Notes: generated by a model not told the origin, from the letters alone. DNA of 64,000 nt from Candidatus Obscuribacterales bacterium (GCA_019747875.1 JAIEQI010000013.1:62001-126000); one strand, 5' to 3'. Positions 24,017 through 34,505 are shown, counted from the first letter of the stretch. Numbers and translations are program-made.

Positions 24017-26239
24017 CTATTCTTTTGCTCCGGCCAGAGAGTAGAACGATCTGCCTGATTCGGCGTAGTTCTTCAGCAGAGAGCTGACCTGGCGTTGGCT
24101 TGATGTGCCTCTTGCCGCGCTTTCAGAATAAATCTCTTCCAATCTTGTGACGATTTGACGTAAGCCGCGAGTATCGGCATAACGAAGTAGACCTCCGCGG
24201 AATGCGGGGAATCCGATTCCCAGGATCAGAGCAAAATCGATTTCCCGAGGGCGTGATATCACCTTCTCTTCCAGGCAACGAGCCGCTTCATCGATCATTG
24301 GATAGAGCATGCGCTCGGTCAATTTTACTTTCTCGTCTTCCGGACATTTTTCTTCCGTCCAAACCGCGCCTGTTTTTTCGAGCAAGTCCGGATTGATTTT
24401 TACGCGCTTTTCGCCGCCTTCCCAGAGGTAGAGCCCGACATTGCTGCGTTTGCCTTGAAGACCGATGGCTCGTGCTTTGTGGAAAATCTCGGGCGACTTC
24501 ATGCGTTCGCCGAAGCCTTCTTCCAATGTGTTGGCGACTGTGAATGAAACATCAATTCCAATCTCATCCATAAGCTGAATCGGACCCATCGGCATTCCGA
24601 ATTCCAGCATAGTTTCTTCCAGCCAGTTGAGTGGCTTTCCTTCGCCAGCCAGTCGGGCGACCTCAAAAAGATAAACAGTCAGCAAGCGATTGATCAAAAA
24701 GCCCGGTGAGTCTTTAACAACAATTGGTGTCTTGTCTAACTTGAGAACGAGATCCATAGCGCGCGCCAGGGTCTGTTTGGCTGTACCTGGATGCGAAATC
24801 AATTCGACCAGCGGCATCAGTGCAACCGGATGAAAGAAGTGGATGCCGATGAAATTCTCGGGTTTCTCAACCGACTCAGAAAGCTTTTTTACCGAAAGCG
24901 ATGACGTGCCGGTTGCCAAAATCAAGGAATCTTTTTGCTTGGAAAATTGGGAGAGAAGCTCTTTTTTTGCTGATTCATCTTCGATGATTGATTCGAGAAT
25001 GAGGTCCGCAGAATCAAGATCCTTTTGCTCACTAACTAGGGATATGCGATCCAAAATGGTTTGCAAGACTGATTCTTTTTCTGCCGGCGAATCTGATTTG
25101 TTGTGTTGAGCAGATCGTTGTGCCAGCTGTCGCAGCTCTTCCTTCACCGCATCCATTTTGTCAGCTTTTGTTTTGAGTAGAACCTTTATGCCGGCGGCTG
25201 CTGCGCGCTCTGCCAGTCCGATTCCCATTACCCCGGCGCCAACCAGTCCCAGCGTTTTTACCTGACTGCCATTGATCTTTTGCACCATCGCCTGGGCAGA
25301 TGACTTGGCAAACTCGGTGTTCAAATAAAGACTTATCAGGTTGGCGGAAACTTCACCGGAAGCCAGCTCTGCAAAGGCATTGCTTTCAGCGATCAAGCCT
25401 TTTTCGTATCCGTGCGTAAGTCCTTCGCGAATGACTTTGATTGCCTCAATCTGTGCCGGGTAATTTCCTTTTGTTCGTAGTTTGATTGCGCGCTCGGATA
25501 TCGCAAGTAATTTCTGTGCCTTCTCCGGCTCTAGTTCCACCTTGCATTGTGGTGTGGCTTTTACACCGGCAGCGCGATTGGAAGAACGTTGCTTCCACTC
25601 ATCTGATTTTGCGTATTCCAAAACCATTTTTTCGGCGCTTTCGATCAAATTAGCTGATTCAACAAGCTCGTCGATCAAGCCTAAGGAGTGTGCTTCTTCG
25701 GCGGATATCGTGCTGCTGGAAAGGATCATGTCCAATGCCGCTTTCAAGCCGATTAGCAACGGTAATCTTTGAGTGCCACCAAGTCCTGGGATCAATCCCA
25801 AGCGTGTTTCCGGCATCGCAAAAATTGTGTGCTTTTCTGTTGTCGCAATTCTCTTGTGACAAGCAAGTGCCAGTTCAACACCGCCGCCGAGGCAGCTTCC
25901 GTTTATCGCAGCGATAGCCGGCTTCGGAAAATTGTTGAGCTTGTCGAAAAGAATTTGTCCCTTCGTGCAAAGATCATGGACCTCTTCTTTCGACTCGCAT
26001 TTGCGGATTTCTTGAATGTCAGCACCGATGATAAAACTATCGTGCTTGCCTGAAATACAGATGATGCCAACTATGCTGTCATCTTTTGCGATATGGTCGA
26101 GCGTTTCATCAAGCTCGATTCTGACTGGCGCGCCCAGGCTGTTATATTTGGCCGTGGAGTCGAACAAGATTAGGGCGACACCGGAAGGTCTTTTGATTGT
26201 TGTCAGTTCGCGTTTGCGTTCGGCAGTATTGTTTGTCAT
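24017..26239 (-). CDS. Fatty acid oxidation complex alpha subunit (enoyl-CoA hydratase / 3-hydroxyacyl-CoA dehydrogenase)
   Basis: 740 residues, the length of FadB/FadJ. Residues 1-200 are a crotonase domain: SGKHDSFIIGADI, INGSCLGGGVELALACHKRI and the acidic PETRLGLIPGLGGTQRL with the catalytic Glu positions. Residues 330-510 are the NAD-binding dehydrogenase: LGLVGAGVMGIGLAERAA, and GIHFFHPVALMPLVEL with the catalytic His. The C-terminal 3HCDH domains follow. It hydrates enoyl-CoA and oxidises the 3-hydroxyacyl-CoA. No partner thiolase gene (fadA/fadI) is adjacent. It lies 6 bp after the membrane protein gene on the same strand. Confidence 0.92.
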   Translation of the reverse strand: MTNNTAERKRELTTIKRPSGVALILFDSTAKYNSLGAPVRIELDETLDHIAKDDSIVGIICISGKHDSFIIGADIQEIRKCESKEEVHDLCTKGQILFDKLNNFPKPAIAAINGSCLGGGVELALACHKRIATTEKHTIFAMPETRLGLIPGLGGTQRLPLLIGLKAALDMILSSSTISAEEAHSLGLIDELVESANLIESAEKMVLEYAKSDEWKQRSSNRAAGVKATPQCKVELEPEKAQKLLAISERAIKLRTKGNYPAQIEAIKVIREGLTHGYEKGLIAESNAFAELASGEVSANLISLYLNTEFAKSSAQAMVQKINGSQVKTLGLVGAGVMGIGLAERAAAAGIKVLLKTKADKMDAVKEELRQLAQRSAQHNKSDSPAEKESVLQTILDRISLVSEQKDLDSADLILESIIEDESAKKELLSQFSKQKDSLILATGTSSLSVKKLSESVEKPENFIGIHFFHPVALMPLVELISHPGTAKQTLARAMDLVLKLDKTPIVVKDSPGFLINRLLTVYLFEVARLAGEGKPLNWLEETMLEFGMPMGPIQLMDEIGIDVSFTVANTLEEGFGERMKSPEIFHKARAIGLQGKRSNVGLYLWEGGEKRVKINPDLLEKTGAVWTEEKCPEDEKVKLTERMLYPMIDEAARCLEEKVISRPREIDFALILGIGFPAFRGGLLRYADTRGLRQIVTRLEEIYSESAARGTSSQRQVSSLLKNYAESGRSFYSLAGAKE

Positions 26240-26245
26240 CGGTCC

Positions 26246-26788
26246 CTATTCGCCGCCATCTTCCTTCGCTTTTTTCTGACCTATCAAACCCTTGGCTATT
26301 AAGGCGGCGCCAAGGGAGAACGGCACGAAGATGAAGATAAGGCCGATCAAGTTCATGGGGTCCATCATTAGTCTCAATCGAGACAAAACTAAAAGAATTG
26401 TGCCAACAATTGTTCCGGCCAAGATTAGCCAGCCGACTTTGTTTTTGTAGTTGTAGAAAACCATGCCGAGTCCAATTACGACTCCAAGAACGGTAAGCCC
26501 GCCCTCACCGGCACCGGCTCCCCAGCCCCATCCGCTTGAAACGTGAATGTGACTCATTACCGCGACTATTCCAAGAAGTACAAGCGCCCCACCGCCAAGA
26601 AGATTGAAGTCCGCCGACAGTCCGGAATCGCTTTTCTCGCTCGACCCTGTATTGCTGAGCTTGTCATATGCGCTCATACCGGAGCCGCTTTTCTTGGCTG
26701 AAGGCACATTGCTGGCTTCTTCCTTCAGCGTCTCTTCGAGCTCCTTGAGTTTGAGCTTGATTTCCTCTTCTTCTTTTCTCTTAGCCAT
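26246..26788 (-). CDS. Membrane protein with N-terminal coiled coil
   Basis: 180 residues. Residues 1-30 are a highly charged helix (KRKEEEEIKLKLKELEETLK) and a polar linker follows; then four hydrophobic segments (LLGGGALVLLGIVAVMSHI, GVVIGLGMVFY, WLILAGTIVGTILLVL, LIGLIFIFVPFSLGAALIA). It lies immediately upstream of the beta-oxidation gene and is probably co-transcribed. No family recognised. Confidence 0.6.
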   Translation of the reverse strand: MAKRKEEEEIKLKLKELEETLKEEASNVPSAKKSGSGMSAYDKLSNTGSSEKSDSGLSADFNLLGGGALVLLGIVAVMSHIHVSSGWGWGAGAGEGGLTVLGVVIGLGMVFYNYKNKVGWLILAGTIVGTILLVLSRLRLMMDPMNLIGLIFIFVPFSLGAALIAKGLIGQKKAKEDGGE

Positions 26789-26877
26789 TGTGCAAATTTC
26801 CGTTTTTAGGATGCTCTTGTCTACTTGTCTGCGATTCTATTTAGATCGAATTTCCAGAAGCTTCACAAAGTTTTTCG

Positions 26878-27015
26878 TTATTGATAGTCTGAAACCTTGA
26901 TTCTGAAGGGTTTCGAACCCTCTTTAAATTGTCCGATGGCGGATAAATCGGCGACCTTGATATCTCTAGATGAGATCTTGCCCACAATTGAGACTTTTCC
27001 CTTAAAATGAATCAT
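26878..27015 (-). CDS. Possible short protein
   Basis: 45 residues from ATG 27015 (a TTG frame begins at 27060), basic and beta-like, with only a weak AGG upstream. It falls in a 364-bp gap between two genes. It may be chance; codon use is neutral. Confidence 0.2.
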   Translation of the reverse strand: MIHFKGKVSIVGKISSRDIKVADLSAIGQFKEGSKPFRIKVSDYQ

Positions 27016-27152
27016 ACCGACCTGGATTTCACGAGCCGGCGCTTTGGCTGCCGCATTCAAGGGGGAAATTGTTTTCCGGGTGCCTGATAAATCGTTATCA
27101 AGGGTATAAGGCTTTTACTGCTATCTGCTGCTAGTAAGGAATCCCACAGAGC

Positions 27153-28538
27153 ATGATCAATTCCCTTCGCGACAAGGTTCTGCTGTTTTCTGCTTGTCTC
27201 TCACTTTCTTTTGGCATCGCTGCTGGCGCATATGCAGCCAATTATCGCGACGATGCTGCCCCCGGTTTAGCTGATGGAGCCGGTATTTGGGCGAATCTAT
27301 GGAATTACCCTGATGGAGATCTCGATGCCTATTGCCGAAATCTCAAGGTTCACAATATTCGGAATTTGTTCATTCAAACGTCTCGCAGCAACACGCCGGG
27401 CGTCAAATATCCAGAAAAGCTCGGACCGTTGCTCGATGCTTGTCATCGCAATGGAATTCGTGTAATTGCCTGGTCGTTTGCAGAACTATTCGATCCCGAA
27501 GCTGATGCCGACAAGATGGTTGAAGCTGCTGAGTTTGTCAGTGAGAACGGCGAACACATCGACGGAGTTGCTCCCAATCTCGAGAAGAATCTTGAGGCTT
27601 GGCGCATTGAGAAGTACAGCAAGCGGGTAAGAGAAAAACTCGGACCGAACTACCCGATGGTGGCGGTCGTCTACAGCCCACTCAACAAGTGTTTTGAAGT
27701 GAAGCGCATATCTTGGCCTCTGTTGGCGAAGTATTACGATGCGATAGCGCCGATGATTTACTGGAACAGCAAGTACGAGAAAATCGAGCCATACAGTTAC
27801 ACAGTAAGTACAATTCAACAAATACGAAAGCTGACAGGCAAAGCCGATATGGAAATCAGCGCCATCGGTGATGGTATGGGCAGCGGCAGTGTAGCCATTT
27901 CCGAATTTTTGCGCGCATGTCATGACGCCGAGGCGACGGGAATCAGTTTATATCCAGAGCAAAAAATGACTCCGGAGCAAATGACTGCAATTTCGCACCA
28001 TCGCGAGCACATTCCGAAAAATGCCCGCTTTCGTCTAGCTGCTTTCCGTGAGTATGTGCGAACCGGCAATTTGAATCCGCCAGCCGAAAATGATCCGTCT
28101 CGTCCAATTCCCAGACGCGATTTTTATAAATTGCTCGTTCGGCAGATGTACCCAACCCTGACTGCCAAGAAAAATCAACCTCGCATTGCCGGTATGCCGT
28201 CGGCTGCCGAATGCAAAGCTGCCAGCAGTGAAGAGGCATTCCAAATACTTGTATCCCTTGGTCTGGTGAGTGATCCGATTGAAAACAACACTTCTATAGA
28301 AGGAATTCTGGATTCGCAGATCGAGCCGGACGAAGCGCTTAGTTTGATAGCAAAAATGTTGGACAGTGAACGCCATAAATTAGAACGCGCTGGACACCAT
28401 TCAGCCCGTCTGGATCGATGGTTTGTGCCGCCGGCTATCGCAGCCGACAATGTAGCGCGGGCTGATTCGAGACCGAAGGCTGTCAATTATTTGGAAGCCT
28501 CGCAAATGATTCTGCAAGCATCATCGGCATTGCACTAA
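27153..28538 (+). CDS. Secreted TIM-barrel (glycoside-hydrolase-like) protein
   Basis: 461 residues. A signal peptide covers residues 1-28 (LLFSACLSLSFGIAAGAYA). Residues 40-290 contain strands and loops of a TIM barrel: GIWANLWNYPDGDLD, NIRNLFIQTSRS, GIRVIAWSFAELFDP, IDGVAPNLEKN and AIAPMIYWNSKYE, like the GHL/GH-like putative glycosidase barrels. The C-terminal 150 residues have RRDFYKLLVRQM and PDEALSLIAKMLD, faintly reminiscent of S-layer homology repeats. Likely periplasmic or exported; substrate unknown. Confidence 0.65.
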   Translation: MINSLRDKVLLFSACLSLSFGIAAGAYAANYRDDAAPGLADGAGIWANLWNYPDGDLDAYCRNLKVHNIRNLFIQTSRSNTPGVKYPEKLGPLLDACHRNGIRVIAWSFAELFDPEADADKMVEAAEFVSENGEHIDGVAPNLEKNLEAWRIEKYSKRVREKLGPNYPMVAVVYSPLNKCFEVKRISWPLLAKYYDAIAPMIYWNSKYEKIEPYSYTVSTIQQIRKLTGKADMEISAIGDGMGSGSVAISEFLRACHDAEATGISLYPEQKMTPEQMTAISHHREHIPKNARFRLAAFREYVRTGNLNPPAENDPSRPIPRRDFYKLLVRQMYPTLTAKKNQPRIAGMPSAAECKAASSEEAFQILVSLGLVSDPIENNTSIEGILDSQIEPDEALSLIAKMLDSERHKLERAGHHSARLDRWFVPPAIAADNVARADSRPKAVNYLEASQMILQASSALH

Positions 28539-28865
28539 CAATTGAGTTAGTGTGGCTTCAAATCTCCGGCTATACGTGGCATCGCGGCTCCGAATAGAAA
28601 TGCTTTTTTTTCGTTTCGCCCCGGAAAAATCGGGGTACACTTGAGGTATGGGAGTATTGAAGAATCATAGCGTTTGAGGTGCGTCGGGCGAGGGCCCTAC
28701 GGACCTTTGGAGCGTTTATTGCCAGTTCAAGTGTCAGGCAAGAGGCCGCAGGTGAACTATAGCGACTGTATTAATTTTGCATTTGCCGCAGAAATAAAGG
28801 TGTTATCCTGAACGACACCCGAATCTTGGCACGTTGAGACTCTGGCGAATTGCGGAGGTATGTTC
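28539..28865. other. Upstream region of hpf with a small hairpin
   Basis: A 5-bp hairpin CCCCG-7 nt-CGGGG at 28619-28635 lies after a T8 run. No open frame of note. The last 100 bases, AT-rich around 28765-28810, are the likely promoter region for the hibernation factor gene, but no unambiguous hexamers were identified. Confidence 0.4.
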
Positions 28866-29456
28866 ATGCATGTTACTGTAACCGGACGAAACATAGATTT
28901 GACGCCGGCTCTCAAGGATTACTTGGTAGAGAAATTGAAAAGGGCTCAAAAGCACTTCGATCAACCGCTTGATGCGACGGCTTTGTTGAGCGTAGCCAAG
29001 AATCCTTCAATTCCAAACAATCAAACCGCCGAGGTGACGCTGAAGGTTAACGGAACAGTCATTCGGGGCGAGGAATCTACAGAGAATATGTACGCGTCGA
29101 TCGACCTGGTCGCCGATAAGATTGAGCGACAGTTACGCAAGTACAAGACGCGCTACTGGCAACGATCATCAAAGGGTGGCAACCACAAAGAGCCAGCCAT
29201 GGAAGCCGTTGATGTCGGGGCTGAAGAAGATGACGATATGGCTGTCGAAAAGGCGATTACGTTTGAGGCAATCCGGCCGAAAATTGTTCGCTCAAAGAAA
29301 TTTCCACTCAAACCAATGAAGCCGGAAGAAGCAGCAAGCCACATGGACTTGTTAGGGCATGACTTCTTCATGTTCATAAACTCGGAAACTGGACAGGTTA
29401 ACACTGTCTACCACAGACGTGATGGCAACTACGGATTGATTGAACCCGAGGCCTAA
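28866..29456 (+). CDS. hpf: Ribosome hibernation promoting factor, long form
   Basis: 196 residues from ATG 28866, where GGAGG is at normal spacing; the ATG two codons earlier is too close to it. Residues 1-100 are the S30AE fold (VTVTGRNIDLTPALKDYLVEK start, basic middle helix) and residues 140-196 the C-terminal dimerisation domain with SKKFPLKPM and FFMFINSETGQVNTVYHRRD. Long HPF dimerises 70S ribosomes into inactive 100S particles in stationary phase. Separate monocistronic transcript likely. Confidence 0.92.
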   Translation: MHVTVTGRNIDLTPALKDYLVEKLKRAQKHFDQPLDATALLSVAKNPSIPNNQTAEVTLKVNGTVIRGEESTENMYASIDLVADKIERQLRKYKTRYWQRSSKGGNHKEPAMEAVDVGAEEDDDMAVEKAITFEAIRPKIVRSKKFPLKPMKPEEAASHMDLLGHDFFMFINSETGQVNTVYHRRDGNYGLIEPEA

Positions 29457-29888
29457 TCGACAACCGGAGCTGTTTGCTTGTAGCGAAGAAGCGATGGGTT
29501 TTAGGGGCGAAAGCTCTGTGAAACTCTGGAGCGTTTCAAATTGAATATTGCTATTTGCAAATAGCCGTCCGGTTTTCCTCGATCCCGGATTAGGTCTTGG
29601 GAACAATTCGTTGCGGTTGACATCCTTCAAAGCAGAGGGTCTCTTCTCGGGTTTTCCGGGAGGGAGCTCTCTGCTTTAAACCTTGTTCTAACTAGGGATA
29701 CAACCATATCTATGACAACTCAGGTCGGTTTAAAATCTCTGTGGGTCAATGCATCTTGAATTAGTCGGGTGATGCCAGGCGTTACCGAGTAAGCAGAACA
29801 GAGATCCAGAGAGCCAGGCAGACTTTTTCGCTGCCAAATGGCTTTTACCAGGTCCTGACATAGACAGAGTAAGTAAAGGGATTTTGAC
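29457..29888. other. Intergenic region upstream of the giant TPR gene
   Basis: 432 bp. A hairpin-capable inverted repeat AAAGCAGAG...CTCTGCTTT lies at 29629-29677 (9-bp stem, long GC-rich centre). It has no T-run after it, so it could be the transcript end of hpf or a regulatory structure for the following gene. Otherwise no open frame or recognised RNA. Confidence 0.45.
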
Positions 29889-32800
29889 TTGGCTATTCAT
29901 TTCGGCCGTAACTCAGCAGATGGCAACTCGGATATTAGCGATTCAGTTTTTGGAGAATCTCAATCCGTTGCTGGTGAAAACAATCCGCGTTTAAGCCACG
30001 CAAGCGGATGCGATTTCTTGGCGGGGCTCAAGAAATTTTCAATAAGCAAATGGGCAGGTGTGCGAGCCACGGGCATAGCCGGGCTGCTTGCTCTCAGCTT
30101 GTTCTTGATGCCGCCGGCGGTCTTCGCAACTCGTGACGATGTGGTTCGATTGAACAATGATGGGGTGAACGCGCTCAAAACCAACAACTACATGTTGGCG
30201 ATTCAAAAGTTCGAAGCGGCTCTGAAGATTGATAACACCTACAAACTGGCACGAGAGAATCTAGCGATCGCTTATAACAACTATGGTATCGCTCAACAGT
30301 CAAACCCATCGAGCGCAATTATCCAGTTCCACAAATCTCTCTTCTGGAGCCCGGATAATCCGACCGCTGTTCAGAATCTCGATGTAACCATTCAGAACCT
30401 CGGAAAAGATCCGAAGAAATTTCAAGATCGAGTAGATCTTGGAAAGAAGGCGCGCACCAGCGGCGATTTTGAAGGTGCTGCTGTCGAGTATCAGGAAGCG
30501 CTTAAGTTGAAGGATGATCCGAAGTTACGCGTTGACCTCGGTGATGTGCTGCGCGTTCGCGATCAACTAGACGCGGCGATCAATCAGTATAAGATTGCCG
30601 CTAAGAATCCAAATCTGGATGAAGACTCGCAAATTAAAGCCTGGAGAAGTCTTGGTCAAAGCTACCAGGCTAAGGGTGATTTCCCGAATTCCGTTGCGGC
30701 ATACAACGAAGCTATCAAACTGGATCCGATGGATCGTGAAACGCTGGAGGCGAACCGTGCTGTTTGGGCAGAGGCACTGGCAAAAGACGCGACCTCGGCA
30801 GGAAACCACGTTGGTCTTGCCCAAGCTTACATGTATCTCGGCGATTTCGGACAAGCAAAGGCGGAATTGTCGCAAGCATTGATTTTCGACAAGAACAATC
30901 AATCGGCGCTTGCCTTGTTGCGCGAATTCGATGGCAGGAAGAAGTCCTATGAGCGCGACCGCCACATCAACCAGGGCGCTGACTTGCAAGGGCAGAAACA
31001 ATACGATGCTGCGATTCAAGAATACAATGCGGCGCTCAAACTCGATGCATCCAATCCAAATATTCTGGTCAACCTTGGTTCGGCTTATCAAGCTAAAGGT
31101 GAATTCGATAACGCAATTGCTTTCTACAAACAAGCGCTTTCCAAGGATCCAAGCAATAAATTGGCGAGCGAGGGGATTAAGAACTCGCAGGAGCGGCTAG
31201 CAGCAAAGCAGCTAGACGATGCGGTCGCGAAAGGATCGGCTGCGTTTAAATCGGGTAATTACGCGGAAGCCCTGCAGCAATATCAGTTAGTTCTTCGCAG
31301 TAATCCGCAGGATGCAGCTGCTCACTTTAACGTAGCCGCATCCCTGCAAGCCTTGAAACGAATCGATGAGGCGATTGCCGAGTATCGGCAATCTGTCTCC
31401 TTAGCGCCGAAGAATACTGATTATGCAGATGCATTGAAAAAAGCCATTCAGGACAAAGCTGATCCGATTATCGATCAAGCTGTGAAGAAACACGCAGAGA
31501 AAGATTACACCACAGCAATTGCCTTGTATCAGCAGGCGCTGACAATAGTGCCGGACAATGCGAAAGTTCTGTTCAACCTGGCTGGTGCGTATTACTCACG
31601 TCAGCAATTCCCAGAAGCGCAAAAGATTTACGAGCAGCTTTATCAAAAGGATCCAAAAGGTCAGGCCGATGACCTCTGGTTGATTGGTACCATCCAAGAG
31701 CACTTCGGCCGAGGCAATGATGCCATTGCCACCTATACGAAGTATTTGACCGAATCTCCAACCGGGCGCTATAACGGCCAGGCGAAAGAACGCCTTGCTG
31801 CACTTCGCAGAGATCCCAGCGACACAATCAAGATCAAGAGCGAAGCTGATATCGCTAAGGATAAGGATGCTGACGACGCTTACAAACTCGGTGTAACGCT
31901 GCAACAGCAAAAGAATTTTGAGGGCGCCTTGCAAGCCTATCAAAAAGCGTTGGCCATTAAGCCAAAAGATGCGGCCATAGCGTTTGCGATTGGTACAGTT
32001 TATCAAGCAATGAAGGATTATGATTCTGCTCTGCGTTGGTTCCAGACTGCTATCGATTTGGGAACTGCCGATCCTAAATTCGACAAGAAGACGATTGACG
32101 AATTCAAGTCAGCCATCAAGTTGGCGAAGGAACAGAAGGCCGCACCGATTCTCGAGGAAGCTGTTAAGAAGCAGAGTGCTGGTGATAACGCCGGTGCGAT
32201 TGCGCTGTACAAACAGGCACTACAATTTACTGAGGGATCTGGTGGCGTCTGGTTCAACCTTGGTCAAGCGTATCAGTTGATCGATGACTTCACCAACGCG
32301 CGTGCCGCCTATCAGAAGGCTGTAGACATGGATCCGAAAGGACAGACTACTTGCTGGTATTTGATCGCGAAGATCGATGAGAACTTCGGTCAAGGTGCGC
32401 AAGCCATCGATAAGTACAGAAAGTACCTCCTGGCGAATCCATCGGGGCAGTATTCCACTGATGCAAGCGCACGCGTGAATGTTCTAGCTAAAGATCCGAC
32501 GAAGACACAAAAACTGCCGACTCAGTCTGAAATGAGGACAGCTAAGGCTGCCGATGACGAGTACAACGCTGGTCTAGCAGCGCAGAAAGCCGGTAATCCG
32601 GAAGAAGCGATCGGGCACTATCAAAAAGCGGCAGCTGTCAGACCTGAAGAGCCTGCGTACATTGAAGCGATTGCAACCTGCTATCAACAAATGAAGAACT
32701 ACGATCAGGCGCTCGCTTCGTACGATCAAGCAATTGCATTGGCTAAGAAAGCTGGTAAGGGTAAAGATGCCGAGCTGTACCAGAGCCAGCGCGACGGCGC

Positions 32801-34505
32801 CGCCGAAGAGAAGGCAGGTCCGGTTGTGGATCAGGCTTTGAATGCCTATCAAACCGGTGACTATAAGCGAGCGGCTGATCTGTACAGACAAGTAATTCAG
32901 ATCGTTCCCAAGATTGCAAGAATGCATACGAGCTTGGCTGCCGCTCTTCAAGCCAGTGACGACTTCAATGGTGCTTTAGATGAGTACCAGAAGGGATACG
33001 ATCTCGATCCGAAGGGCGAGAAAGAAAACCTCTATGTGATCGGCGCGTTGAATGAGCACTTCGGACGTGGACCGCAAGCTCTAAACATTTATCGCAAGTA
33101 TATTACGGAGAATCCTACAGGCACCTCCATTTCACTTGCGAAGCAGCGCGCTACTGAGTTGGCAAAAGACGTAACCAAGACTGTCAAAATTCCGACAACC
33201 GCAGAGCGCAAATCAGCCGAGCAGATTGGCACTCTATATAATGATGCAGTTGCTCTCTATAACAAAGGCGAGTTCGATGCCAGTGCCGACAAGATGGACG
33301 AGGTTTTGAAGTTAGGTCAGGATCCTGCGTACTACTACCAAAAAGGACTTGCGAAGCTTGCTGCGAAGAAATTCGACGAAGCGAAGGCTGCGTTCCAAGA
33401 GGCTGCAAGGCGTGATCCTAACAACAAGACATTCAAGGATGCCTTGAACACGACTGGTCAACAACAGCTTGCTCCGATTGTTGACGATGCGGTCAAGCTG
33501 CAGACTGCAGGAGATCTGCTTGGTGCTATCGAAAAGTATAAACAAGCATTGAAGTTAGATCCAAGCAATGCTGGGGTTCATACCAACTACGCGTCGGCGT
33601 TGCAGCAGTCTGAGGACTTCAATGGTGCACGTGCGGAGTTCCAGCAGGGATACAATCTCGATAAGAAGGGACAAGTCGGCAATCTGTACTTCATCGCGGT
33701 GCTCGATGAGCATTTTGGTAAGGGGCAAATTGCGATAAACGGATATTCCCAATACGTGAGAGAAGCCGGTGCCGGTGGTGCATATGTTGCTCTGGCTCAG
33801 GGACGAATCAAAGCACTCATGGCGAACGTGAATGCGACCCAGAAGATTGTCACCCAAGCAGAAGCCGCTGCCGCTCAGGCTACAAGCCAAGCTTACACGG
33901 ATGCAGTTGCCTTGCAACAAGCAAGTAAGCTCGACGAAGCCATTCCGAAATATCTTGAGGCAATCAAAGGCAATCCGAAGGAACCTGTGTTCCACTTTGG
34001 TCTTGCTACTGCTTATCACGCTAAGGGTGATTTCGATAATGCAATCAAGGAATACGAAGCTGCGATTGCAAATAGTCCGAAGCCAGATCCGCAGTGGAAG
34101 ACTTACCTCAAGCAAGCGAAGCAGGCTAAGGCTGCACCAATCCTCAACGAGGCTATTGCTAAGCAAACGACCAAGGATGCTGCAGGCAATTACGATAATG
34201 CCGGAGCGATTGTTGCTTACGAGCAAGCCCTGCGCATAGATGATGATGCCGGAACCAGAGCCAACCTCGGAACCGCATATCAAGCCATGAACAACTTGCC
34301 GAAGGCGCTGGAAAATTACAAGAAAGCGCTGCAAATGGATCCCAATCAGTTTGACGCGTACTACTACCTCGGCACGCTTTACGAACAGATGAACCAACCG
34401 AAGCTAGCTATAGTCGAATACCAAAACTATTTGAGAAAGCAGCCTAACGGACCGAACGCAGCCGCTGTGAAAGACCGCCTCAAGATCTTGGGCGCCATAA
34501 AGTAG
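29889..34505 (+). CDS. Giant secreted TPR protein with repeating super-modules
   Basis: 1538 residues from TTG 29889 (AAGGGA about 10 nt upstream). An N-terminal polar stretch of about 55 residues precedes a signal-like segment GIAGLLALSLFLMPPAVFA ending at about residue 80; the rest is tandem TPR (motif A...Y..A..LDP). A second period exists above the TPR one: an H/NFG(R/Q/K)G motif after an FI..(I/L)-type helix recurs near nucleotides 31705, 32380, 33055 and 33705, about 220 residues apart, each with a following YRKYI-type block. Extracytoplasmic scaffold for protein interaction; partners unknown. Confidence 0.8.
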   Translation: MAIHFGRNSADGNSDISDSVFGESQSVAGENNPRLSHASGCDFLAGLKKFSISKWAGVRATGIAGLLALSLFLMPPAVFATRDDVVRLNNDGVNALKTNNYMLAIQKFEAALKIDNTYKLARENLAIAYNNYGIAQQSNPSSAIIQFHKSLFWSPDNPTAVQNLDVTIQNLGKDPKKFQDRVDLGKKARTSGDFEGAAVEYQEALKLKDDPKLRVDLGDVLRVRDQLDAAINQYKIAAKNPNLDEDSQIKAWRSLGQSYQAKGDFPNSVAAYNEAIKLDPMDRETLEANRAVWAEALAKDATSAGNHVGLAQAYMYLGDFGQAKAELSQALIFDKNNQSALALLREFDGRKKSYERDRHINQGADLQGQKQYDAAIQEYNAALKLDASNPNILVNLGSAYQAKGEFDNAIAFYKQALSKDPSNKLASEGIKNSQERLAAKQLDDAVAKGSAAFKSGNYAEALQQYQLVLRSNPQDAAAHFNVAASLQALKRIDEAIAEYRQSVSLAPKNTDYADALKKAIQDKADPIIDQAVKKHAEKDYTTAIALYQQALTIVPDNAKVLFNLAGAYYSRQQFPEAQKIYEQLYQKDPKGQADDLWLIGTIQEHFGRGNDAIATYTKYLTESPTGRYNGQAKERLAALRRDPSDTIKIKSEADIAKDKDADDAYKLGVTLQQQKNFEGALQAYQKALAIKPKDAAIAFAIGTVYQAMKDYDSALRWFQTAIDLGTADPKFDKKTIDEFKSAIKLAKEQKAAPILEEAVKKQSAGDNAGAIALYKQALQFTEGSGGVWFNLGQAYQLIDDFTNARAAYQKAVDMDPKGQTTCWYLIAKIDENFGQGAQAIDKYRKYLLANPSGQYSTDASARVNVLAKDPTKTQKLPTQSEMRTAKAADDEYNAGLAAQKAGNPEEAIGHYQKAAAVRPEEPAYIEAIATCYQQMKNYDQALASYDQAIALAKKAGKGKDAELYQSQRDGAAEEKAGPVVDQALNAYQTGDYKRAADLYRQVIQIVPKIARMHTSLAAALQASDDFNGALDEYQKGYDLDPKGEKENLYVIGALNEHFGRGPQALNIYRKYITENPTGTSISLAKQRATELAKDVTKTVKIPTTAERKSAEQIGTLYNDAVALYNKGEFDASADKMDEVLKLGQDPAYYYQKGLAKLAAKKFDEAKAAFQEAARRDPNNKTFKDALNTTGQQQLAPIVDDAVKLQTAGDLLGAIEKYKQALKLDPSNAGVHTNYASALQQSEDFNGARAEFQQGYNLDKKGQVGNLYFIAVLDEHFGKGQIAINGYSQYVREAGAGGAYVALAQGRIKALMANVNATQKIVTQAEAAAAQATSQAYTDAVALQQASKLDEAIPKYLEAIKGNPKEPVFHFGLATAYHAKGDFDNAIKEYEAAIANSPKPDPQWKTYLKQAKQAKAAPILNEAIAKQTTKDAAGNYDNAGAIVAYEQALRIDDDAGTRANLGTAYQAMNNLPKALENYKKALQMDPNQFDAYYYLGTLYEQMNQPKLAIVEYQNYLRKQPNGPNAAAVKDRLKILGAIK

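Noticed and set aside
26878-26960. tRNA T-arm-like GGGTTCGAAACCC on the minus strand
   Set aside because: The T-arm folds but no matching acceptor or anticodon stem lies at the right distance.
33555-34397. 280-codon minus-strand frame under the TPR gene
   Set aside because: Antisense shadow of the repeat array; no family resemblance.
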